From an uncultured Porphyromonadaceae bacterium (GTDB lineage Bacteria; Bacteroidota; Bacteroidia; Bacteroidales; Muribaculaceae), in contig CAMHDX010000101.1 in the NCBI GenBank assembly GCA_946183895.1, positions 1 to 5,181 of the forward strand: a stretch of DNA of 5,181 bases. The letters are read 5' to 3'. Numbering within the stretch: the first letter of the stretch is position 1; every line of letters starts with the position of its first letter. This document shows, piece by piece, positions 1-5,181 of the stretch. Below the pieces are notes generated by a model. That model was given only the letters and a program-made list of their open reading frames with translations, searched no databases and was not told where the DNA came from. The position numbers and the translations under genes were made by a program.

Positions 1-4
1 CAAT

Positions 5-24
5 GCAGGGGTTTACACCCCTGC
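5..24. repeat. Hairpin 1: 8-bp perfect stem, TTAC loop
   Basis: GCAGGGGT at 5-12 pairs perfectly with ACCCCTGC at 17-24, leaving a 4-base loop at 13-16. It lies in the non-coding DNA downstream of rnhA. No T-run follows the stem on either strand, so it is not a canonical intrinsic terminator. With the two hairpins to its right it looks like part of a palindromic intergenic repeat element. Confidence 0.6.
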
Positions 25-31
25 CTAAGCC

Positions 32-59
32 CTTGTCGTCCCTAACGGGACTTGTCGTC
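32..59. repeat. Hairpin 2 (GTCCC-TAAC-GGGAC) flanked by 9-bp direct repeats
   Basis: GTCCC at 38-42 pairs with GGGAC at 47-51 around a 4-base loop. The 9-mer CTTGTCGTC occurs twice, at 32-40 and 51-59, a 19-bp period that brackets and partly overlaps the hairpin. The combination of direct repeat and short tight-looped palindrome supports an ordered repeat unit rather than chance pairing in GC-rich sequence. Confidence 0.5.
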
Positions 60-86
60 GGCGCTGCCGTGCTGCGCATTCGGTCG

Positions 87-98
87 CCCCTACAGGGG
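87..98. repeat. Hairpin 3: CCCC-TACA-GGGG
   Basis: CCCC at 87-90 pairs with GGGG at 95-98 around a TACA loop. The stem is only 4 bp and could be chance on its own; it is reported because it repeats the loop length and G/C-block design of the two hairpins to its left. It lies about 48 bp past the rnhA stop in the direction of transcription and might help define the transcript end, but no U-tract follows. Confidence 0.35.
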
Positions 99-145
99 GT
101 GGCACTGCCTGTCCGCGGCGGTCGGCTGTTGTTGTGTCGTGGCGG

Positions 146-775
146 TTACTTGCGGCCGAAGTCGGCTGGGATTTCGCCCCAGCGGTCGGTGTCCCACTTG
201 AGGATGGCGTTGCTCCACGTGTGGGTGGCAAGCCAGCGCTCGGCGCGGGCGATGATACCGAAGATGGGGCGGTTCGCCTCGGTGAGCTGTAACTTGGTGT
301 TAGCCTTGCGATTGCGCACCCACGCCATCGCGGTGCGACTGTCGCTGTAGATGGCGGTGTGGTCGTTGCCCTGCCGCGCGAATAGCGCCAGGGCGTGCAC
401 CAGCGCGAGGAATTCGCCGATGTTGTTGGTGCAGTCGGGGTATGGCCCTTGGTGGAAAATTTCGGCGCCGGTCATCACGTCAACTCCGCGGTACTCCATG
501 AGACCCGGATTGCCCGAGCAGGCGCCGTCAACGGCGATGCTGTCGCGCACAATCTCCGGAATTGCCTCATAGTTAATGTGTTGCCGCGATGAGCGAGCGA
601 TAGCGGTAATTAGCGACGTGTCGCCGATGTCGCGACGGAACGCCTCGACCGCCTCTTGCTGCGAGTTATATGCCTTGTAGCGTGCGCCGGGATAGCCCTT
701 GACGCGCGCCTCGCACTCCTCCCAGCTGTTGCACACACCGGGCTCGGTGCCCACCCATACGACGTACCATTTCAT
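146..775 (-). CDS. rnhA: Ribonuclease H with N-terminal hybrid-binding domain
   Basis: This 209-residue enzyme cuts the RNA strand of RNA-DNA hybrids, clearing R-loops and primer remnants. Residues 2-46 form a viroplasmin/hybrid-binding domain (KWYVVWVG at 2-9, then SWEEC, KGYPGARYKAY), in which Trp18, Tyr33 and Lys34 correspond to the hybrid-contacting Trp43, Phe58 and Lys59 of human RNase H1. A linker of about 30 residues leads to the RNase H fold: AVDGACSGNPG (81-91, Asp83), NNIGEF (117-122, Glu121), YSDSRTA (143-149, Asp145), and a C-terminal WGEIPADFGRK (199-209, Asp205) that closely matches the end of the Bacillus halodurans enzyme, where the fourth catalytic Asp lies. All four carboxylates are present. 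ATG 775 is chosen because it starts directly at the hybrid-binding domain and follows an A-rich leader; an ATG at 877 would add 34 residues that are only an out-of-frame reading of the queG 3' end. It lies 28 bp after queG; TAA stop. Confidence 0.96.
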   Translation of the reverse strand: MKWYVVWVGTEPGVCNSWEECEARVKGYPGARYKAYNSQQEAVEAFRRDIGDTSLITAIARSSRQHINYEAIPEIVRDSIAVDGACSGNPGLMEYRGVDVMTGAEIFHQGPYPDCTNNIGEFLALVHALALFARQGNDHTAIYSDSRTAMAWVRNRKANTKLQLTEANRPIFGIIARAERWLATHTWSNAILKWDTDRWGEIPADFGRK

Positions 776-803
776 ATTGATTGCGTTTTTTTTCTTTTGA
801 CAA
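776..803 (-). promoter_or_regulatory. A-rich leader of rnhA
   Basis: On the minus strand the gap between queG and rnhA reads as a run of A (including eight in a row at 786-793 of the plus strand) followed by CGCAATCAAT and the ATG. There is no Shine-Dalgarno motif. A-rich leaders of this kind are typical of efficient Bacteroidota translation starts, so I read it as the ribosome-loading region that supports the 775 start. No Bacteroidota-type promoter (TTTG around -33, TAnnTTTG around -7) is visible in or just upstream of it, so rnhA is probably transcribed with queG. Confidence 0.5.
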
Positions 804-811
804 TTAATTGT
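800..811. repeat. 12-bp perfect palindrome ACAATTAATTGT over the queG stop codon
   Basis: The sequence at 800-811 is identical to its reverse complement and contains the queG TAA (804-806). It stands out as AT-only DNA apart from one C and one G, in an otherwise GC-rich region, and immediately precedes the A-tract of the rnhA leader. It could be an operator or a weak processing or attenuation hairpin, but no loop separates the arms and the role is unknown. Confidence 0.4.
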
Positions 812-1742
812 GAAGACCCTCGGCGGCGTTGCGCTTGAGCGTAGCCAATGTGACGCGTCGCAGCGCGCTGCCGGCAAACTCGTTGTCGAACTGCTCGGCT
901 GTCATCTCGGCAATCGCTCGCGGTGTGAGCCTCATGACTGCCTCTCGCGGCGTGAAGTCGGCGACCGTTGTCGGCACCGCCGACGCATTGTGCGGGCAGC
1001 ACAGTTGACACTCATCGCAGCCTGCGACACGTCCGTCAAGGCGGCGTGCGAGCTCAGGCGGCAGTTGCTCGTCGTGGTTCTCGATAGTGAGCGCCGAGAG
1101 GCATCGAGAGGCATCGGCGGCATCGCCGTCGCGGTTAAGCGCGCCCACCGGGCACGCCTTGATGCAGGCACCGCACTCGCCGCACGTGTCGGTGCACGGC
1201 TCGTCGGCCTCAATCGCCGCCGTGGTGAGCACCGCGCCCAGCACGTGGAACGAGCCTCGACCGGGTATAATCAACGTGTTGTTGAGCCCGATAAAGCCCA
1301 GTCCGGCTCGTACTGCCCAGTAACGCTCGCGCAGCGGCGCCGAGTCCACGCAGGCGCGTGTCGCGCCGCCCGTGAGCTCCTCGACGTGTGCCGCCAGCCG
1401 GCGAAGCCTGGCGCGCATCACGCGGTGGTAGTCGCGCCCGTAGGCGTACAGCGCCACGCGTGCCGCTCCGGCGGGTTGCCGCGTGGCGGGCAGGTAGTTG
1501 AGGGCGACCATGATGATCGACTGCGCGCCCGGCAACAATAGGCGCGGGTCATTGCGGACCTCGCGGTGGCGGCTCGCCCACGTCATGTCGCCGTGGTGGC
1601 CGCTCGCAATCCAGCGGTCGTAGCGCTCAACGGCTGCCGGCTCGACCGGCTCGGCGCGCGCGATGCCGCACGCCGTGAAGCCCAACTCGCCCAGAGCCAG
1701 CGCCTTGATCGCCTCAGCCCATGAGGATGGGTAGCAACTCAT
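804..1742 (-). CDS. queG: Epoxyqueuosine reductase QueG
   Basis: QueG is a cytosolic cobalamin and iron-sulfur enzyme that reduces epoxyqueuosine to queuosine at the wobble base of GUN-anticodon tRNAs, the last step of the pathway. The 312-residue product shows the DUF1730 region (NDPRLLLPGAQSIIMVALNYLP, split as 64-71 and 72-85), YGRDYH (101-106), the active-site stretch VDSAPLRERYW (132-142, predicted catalytic acid Asp133), then two [4Fe-4S] sites: CGECGACIKACP (187-198) and, with Cys214, CDECQLCCP (242-250). It is the short form without the extra C-terminal HEAT-like extension that makes the E. coli protein about 380 residues. Oddities: Leu153 where I expect Lys in the usual GWIGKN motif, and a doubled Cys248-Cys249. 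ATG 1742 is chosen because the longer frame up to 1847 only adds non-homologous sequence over the deacetylase gene. The start overlaps that gene by 29 bp, suggesting translational coupling. TAA stop falls in a 12-bp palindrome. Confidence 0.95.
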   Translation of the reverse strand: MSCYPSSWAEAIKALALGELGFTACGIARAEPVEPAAVERYDRWIASGHHGDMTWASRHREVRNDPRLLLPGAQSIIMVALNYLPATRQPAGAARVALYAYGRDYHRVMRARLRRLAAHVEELTGGATRACVDSAPLRERYWAVRAGLGFIGLNNTLIIPGRGSFHVLGAVLTTAAIEADEPCTDTCGECGACIKACPVGALNRDGDAADASRCLSALTIENHDEQLPPELARRLDGRVAGCDECQLCCPHNASAVPTTVADFTPREAVMRLTPRAIAEMTAEQFDNEFAGSALRRVTLATLKRNAAEGLHN

Positions 1743-2331
1743 AGCCTTGTTGCTTGAGCCACTCGATGGCGCGGGGTAGGGCGAAGCGCAGGTTGCGCTC
1801 AGCCTTGATCGAATCGTGAAACACGATGATCGAGCCGTTGCGCGCAAACCGTTTAACGTTGTTCAGCACCACCTCGGGGTGCAAGTCGCGGTCGTAGTCG
1901 CGCGTGACGATGTCGTACATGATGATGTCGAAGCGCTCGCGCAGCACGTGGCTTTGACCCCACCGCATCAAGCCGTGGGGCGGCCTGAACAGGTGGCTGT
2001 GAATAATCTCGTCGGCGCGGAACACGTTGTGCAGATAGGTCTTGGTGGTCACGCGCGCGCCGCGCATGTGGTTCATCGTGTGGTTGCCGTAGCTGTGACC
2101 CCGAGCCTTGATTTGCTCGAACAACTCGGGGTGTCGCTCCACATTCTCGCCCACGAGGAAGAACGTCGCCTTGACGTCGTAGTGGTCAAGCGTGTCGAGC
2201 ACCCACGGCGTGACCTCGGGTATCGGCCCGTCGTCAAAGGTGAGGTAGACGGCGCGCTCATGCTTGTGAATGCGCCACACCGTCTCGGGGAACAGCATGC
2301 GGTAGAGCAGCGGTGGTTGTTCAATCAGCAT
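1714..2331 (-). CDS. Polysaccharide deacetylase family protein (NodB homology domain)
   Basis: This 205-residue protein is almost entirely one NodB domain (carbohydrate esterase 4 type), which removes acetyl groups from N-acetylated sugars using a metal ion. Visible motifs in order: TFDDGP (31-36, base Asp33 and metal ligand Asp34), HTMNH (84-88, metal ligands His84 and His88), RPPHG (116-120, where many relatives have an aromatic residue in place of His119), a TRDYD stretch (143-147) and IIVFHDS (168-174, His172). All catalytic positions are present, so it should be active. There is no signal peptide and no membrane segment, so it looks cytosolic; the substrate may be a precursor glycan or lipid-linked sugar rather than mature wall, but that is inference. 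The ATG at 2331 gives the N-terminus MLIEQPPLLYR, which matches my memory of Bacteroidota relatives. No Shine-Dalgarno is evident. It begins 12 bp after the DUF2723 gene and its TGA overlaps the start of queG, which points to co-transcription. Confidence 0.93.
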   Translation of the reverse strand: MLIEQPPLLYRMLFPETVWRIHKHERAVYLTFDDGPIPEVTPWVLDTLDHYDVKATFFLVGENVERHPELFEQIKARGHSYGNHTMNHMRGARVTTKTYLHNVFRADEIIHSHLFRPPHGLMRWGQSHVLRERFDIIMYDIVTRDYDRDLHPEVVLNNVKRFARNGSIIVFHDSIKAERNLRFALPRAIEWLKQQGYELLPILMG

Positions 2332-2343
2332 GTCGTGTCGTCA

Positions 2344-5181
2344 TTACAATGAGTCGTCACCCGCGTTATCAACCACGGCGGCAGTGTCTTGCACGGCGGC
2401 AGCCTCCTGAGCGGTGGAGTAGTCCTCCAGCAGGTCTGGCGAAACGCCGCGCTGACGCAGTTGCTCAATGACCGACTGCGCTTGCTCGGGGGCTAATCTC
2501 TTCAGGTAGGCGATGAGACCGGGGAAGTAGCGGTAGTAGATATACTGGTCCTGATTGGTGATTTGCTGGAACAATGACGGCGAGAGCGACTGGTAGAACA
2601 GCACGTAGTCGGCATAGCGCGCAATCTCGTCCCGGACCAGTTGCACCGCAATCGCGTGAGCCGTCTTGTCGCCGCCCTCGCTGGCGAGGCGCTCGTAGCT
2701 GCGGGCGAACTCCAGACCCATCTGCAGGGCGAAGGGCGATGCCTTGACCGGCAACTTCTCGAGACACAGGTCGAGGATGTGGCGCGCGCGGGCGTAGTCG
2801 CCACGCTCACACAGGTCCTCGGCGAGGTTGCTCAGTGTCATGCGCGTGGTGGTGACCATGCGCCTGATGGTCTCGTCAAGGTACAGCGAGCCGGCGGGTG
2901 CCACGTCAATGCCGCCCCAGCGGAACTTCTCGGTCACGTTGCGATACATCTTGTCGGTGTCGCTGCCGATGTCGCCGGTCGCGGGCGATGTGCCACGCAG
3001 GGGCACCACCTGGTATGCCATGCCGGTGCACAGCATGTTGTCCTGTAGACCCAGATAGTAGCTCTGCGGCACGGTCATGGCGAAGTAGACCGGACGCTTC
3101 CAGCCGCCGGTGATGCTCGAGTTGATGATGTCCAGGCTCATGATTTGGCTCGAGGTCATGCCGCTACCCAGCTTGGTGAGGTCCATCGTGATTGCCTCGA
3201 GGATGGCGTTGCGCGCCGTGTCGGCGACGACGCCCGCCTTGACCGCCACATCGGGGTCAATGGGAATGAACACGTTGGAGTGGGTAATCATGGGCACGCC
3301 GTAGTCGTTGGACGTCTTGTCGTAGGAGTACAGGTCCTTGAGCATCGTCGACACCGGCACCGGCATCGGGTCGGGCTGGTAGATGTAGTTGTACTGCCGC
3401 TCGTCGTAGGCGAAGGTGTTCTTGTCCGCCATCATGGGCAGCGGCGCGGACTCGTAGGCGGCGCGCTGCATCTGGGCGATGTACCAGTCGGTGGACAAGT
3501 AGCTCAGGTTGCACACACGCACGTCGGTGCGATAGCCCTCAACCTCCTGGGCGTACCATAGCGGGAAGGTGTCGTTGTCGCCGTTGGTAAAGATCACCGC
3601 GTTGGGCTCAAGGCTCGACAGGTAGTTCATGCCGAAGTCGCGTGCCGCGTAGCGACCGCTGCGGTCGTGGTCGTCCCACGTCTGGCTGACCATCTGCAGC
3701 GGCACCAGCACGCCCAGCACGGCGGCAATGGCGGCAGGCACGGTGGCGTTGCCGCGCTTGAGCATCGTGCGCAGCATGGCATACAAGCCCGCGACACCCA
3801 GCCCAATCCAGATGGCGAAGGCGTAGAACGAGCCGGCGTAGGCATAGTCGCGCTCGCGAGGCTGGTTGGGCGTCTGGTTGAGGTACAGCACAATGGCGAT
3901 GCCGGTCATGAAGAACAGGAAGAATGTCACCCAGAACTGCTCGATGCCGCGCTGACCGCGGTAGGCCTGCCACAGCAAGCCGATGATGCCCAGCAACAGC
4001 GGCAGCATGTAGAACACGTTGTGGCCCTTGTTGCCCGTGCCGTAATCGGCAGGCAGCAACGACTGGTCGCCCAGGCGGGCGTTGTCAATCATCGGGATAC
4101 CCGAAATCCAGTTGCCCTGGGTGATCTCGCCCATGCCCTGGATGTCGTTTTGACGGCCGGCAAAGTTCCACATGAAGTAGCGCCAGTACATGTAGTTGAC
4201 CTGATAGCCCAGGAAGAACGCCATGTTCTCGCCGAAGGTGGGCACAAACAGGTCGCGAGTGTATTCGCTGATGGGCTCGCCGTTCTCGTCTATGGCGGTC
4301 GAGGCATAGACGGTCTTACCCTTCATGCCCAACCACTGCCGGTAAGCGTCAAAGTGCGCCTCGCTGTGGATGCGCGGGAAGAGCATGTCCTGCTCCGGCA
4401 CGTACACGTAGTTCTTCTTGTAACCCATGCTCACGTAGCGGTCGGGCTCGTCGGGCGAGGCCTTTACCACCTGGGTGAACAACTCGGGACCGTCATTGAC
4501 CACCGGGTGCATCGTGCCGGTGCGGTCGCTCTGATACATGACATCGCTCTTGACAGTGCGGCCGTATAGCAACGGAGTCTCGCCGTACTGCTCGCGGCTG
4601 AGGTACTTTTGCAGCGCGAACACGTTGTTGGGCGAGTTCTCGTCAAGCGGCGTCTGCGCCGAGCTGCGAATCAAGATTACGCCGTAAGACGCGAAGCCCA
4701 GGAAGATGAGCAGGATGCTCATGCTCACATTGTACATCAACCGGCGCGGCACGGTGCTGACATAGATGAGCAGATAGACGCACAGCGCCACCAGCACCAC
4801 CAGCGACACCAACACGCTGCCGCCGATAAACGGCATTCCGCTGAGGAACACGGCGAGCACAAACGAGAGCTTGATCATCAACTCATTGCCACTGCGGTGC
4901 AGCGAGTAGATGTTCCAGATGAGCACGGCGAGCAGCAGCAGGGAGTAGATGATCACACCGCTGTTGTAGCTCAGACCCAGCCCGTTGACAGCGAGCAGCT
5001 CAAATTGCTGCGCCACCTTGAGGAAGCCCGGCTCCAGGCCGTACAGAATCAATACAATGATGACAAACGACACCAGCAGCGCCAGTAATGAGCCCTTGAC
5101 TGTGGTGTTCTTCCACTTGCGATAATAGAAGATGAGCGCGATGGCGGGGATGCACAGCAGGTTGAGCAAGTGCACGCCCAG
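2344..5181 (-). CDS. DUF2723 / TMEM260-like membrane protein, probable protein O-mannosyltransferase (5' end outside window)
   Basis: The reading frame is open to the window edge, so the protein is N-terminally truncated here; 945 residues are visible. The GTG at 5175 is not the start: it is the Val of a LGVHLLNLL stretch that sits inside the membrane region of this family, whose Bacteroidota members usually run to about 1,000-1,150 residues. Numbering from that Val, about ten hydrophobic segments are visible (roughly 3-18, 29-46, 73-92, 101-118, 119-140, 149-169, 387-404, 413-432, 449-468, 478-497), with a large hydrophilic loop at 170-385 and a soluble C-terminal half from 500. Family hallmarks are NQPRERDYAYAGSFYAF (437-453), a TWDDHDRSGRY stretch (499-509) and NGDNDTFPLWYAQE (531-544). 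Helical, TPR-like sequence follows at about 780-910, then an acidic tail. Family knowledge: human TMEM260 is a protein O-mannosyltransferase of GT-C type; the acidic catalytic loop expected near the N-terminus lies beyond the window. The enzymatic role here is inferred. It ends with TAA, 12 bp before the deacetylase. Confidence 0.9.
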   Translation of the reverse strand: MGVHLLNLLCIPAIALIFYYRKWKNTTVKGSLLALLVSFVIIVLILYGLEPGFLKVAQQFELLAVNGLGLSYNSGVIIYSLLLLAVLIWNIYSLHRSGNELMIKLSFVLAVFLSGMPFIGGSVLVSLVVLVALCVYLLIYVSTVPRRLMYNVSMSILLIFLGFASYGVILIRSSAQTPLDENSPNNVFALQKYLSREQYGETPLLYGRTVKSDVMYQSDRTGTMHPVVNDGPELFTQVVKASPDEPDRYVSMGYKKNYVYVPEQDMLFPRIHSEAHFDAYRQWLGMKGKTVYASTAIDENGEPISEYTRDLFVPTFGENMAFFLGYQVNYMYWRYFMWNFAGRQNDIQGMGEITQGNWISGIPMIDNARLGDQSLLPADYGTGNKGHNVFYMLPLLLGIIGLLWQAYRGQRGIEQFWVTFFLFFMTGIAIVLYLNQTPNQPRERDYAYAGSFYAFAIWIGLGVAGLYAMLRTMLKRGNATVPAAIAAVLGVLVPLQMVSQTWDDHDRSGRYAARDFGMNYLSSLEPNAVIFTNGDNDTFPLWYAQEVEGYRTDVRVCNLSYLSTDWYIAQMQRAAYESAPLPMMADKNTFAYDERQYNYIYQPDPMPVPVSTMLKDLYSYDKTSNDYGVPMITHSNVFIPIDPDVAVKAGVVADTARNAILEAITMDLTKLGSGMTSSQIMSLDIINSSITGGWKRPVYFAMTVPQSYYLGLQDNMLCTGMAYQVVPLRGTSPATGDIGSDTDKMYRNVTEKFRWGGIDVAPAGSLYLDETIRRMVTTTRMTLSNLAEDLCERGDYARARHILDLCLEKLPVKASPFALQMGLEFARSYERLASEGGDKTAHAIAVQLVRDEIARYADYVLFYQSLSPSLFQQITNQDQYIYYRYFPGLIAYLKRLAPEQAQSVIEQLRQRGVSPDLLEDYSTAQEAAAVQDTAAVVDNAGDDSL

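Noticed and set aside
87..145. Intrinsic terminator for rnhA
   Set aside because: The only stem here is 4 bp and no U-tract follows on the transcribed strand.
1..145. CRISPR array or tRNA gene at the left edge
   Set aside because: Repeats are too short and irregularly spaced for CRISPR, and no cloverleaf or T-arm consensus is seen.
146..877. Longer rnhA start at 877
   Set aside because: The 34 added residues are an alternate-frame reading of the end of queG and do not extend the hybrid-binding domain.
810..1541. 243-residue open frame on the plus strand opposite queG
   Set aside because: Arg- and Ala-rich shadow of queG with no motif; queG itself has all expected cofactor motifs.
804..1847. 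Longer queG start at 1847
   Set aside because: The 35 added residues are Ser/Arg-rich shadow of the deacetylase gene; the family N-terminus fits the ATG at 1742.
1816..2352. 178-residue plus-strand open frame opposite the deacetylase
   Set aside because: Val/His-rich antisense shadow; the minus strand encodes an intact NodB domain.
3667..4569. 300-residue open frame on the plus strand opposite the DUF2723 gene
   Set aside because: It is the antisense of a clearly conserved protein, is rich in His, Val, Gln and Arg with no recognisable domain, and long antisense frames are common in GC-rich coding DNA.
2344..5175. GTG at 5175 as the true start of the DUF2723 gene
   Set aside because: The frame stays open to the window edge and the codon encodes Val within a family-conserved membrane segment, so the gene begins outside the window.

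Overview
The window is a stretch of bacterial chromosome with four genes, all read on the minus strand. It most likely comes from a GC-rich member of the Bacteroidales (a Muribaculaceae- or Prevotellaceae-like gut organism is my best guess). Three things point there: a very large DUF2723 (TMEM260-like) membrane protein, a Bacteroidota-style small cytosolic NodB deacetylase, and translation starts preceded by A-rich or featureless leaders rather than a Shine-Dalgarno sequence. The assignment to phylum is fairly safe; the family is a guess.

In order of transcription (right to left): (1) 5181-2344, a DUF2723 polytopic membrane protein, probably a GT-C type protein O-mannosyltransferase, cut off at its N-terminus by the window edge; (2) 2331-1714, a 205-residue polysaccharide deacetylase (NodB fold), 12 bp after gene 1; (3) 1742-804, queG, epoxyqueuosine reductase, whose start lies inside the end of gene 2 (29 bp overlap); (4) 775-146, rnhA, a ribonuclease H with an N-terminal hybrid-binding (viroplasmin-like) domain, 28 bp after queG. 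The remaining 145 bp at the left edge is non-coding and holds three short, tight-looped hairpins plus a 9-bp direct repeat, resembling a palindromic intergenic repeat (REP-like) element.

The tight spacing suggests one transcription unit. Functionally it is mixed: genes 1 and 2 act on glycans or the cell envelope, gene 3 finishes queuosine synthesis in tRNA anticodons, and gene 4 removes RNA from RNA-DNA hybrids. I see no mobile element, CRISPR array, RNA gene or defence system, and no evidence for a wholly new system. The points most worth a second look are the left-edge repeat cluster, the DUF2723 protein as a glycosyltransferase bearing candidate O-glycosylation motifs of its own, and a substituted lysine position in QueG.
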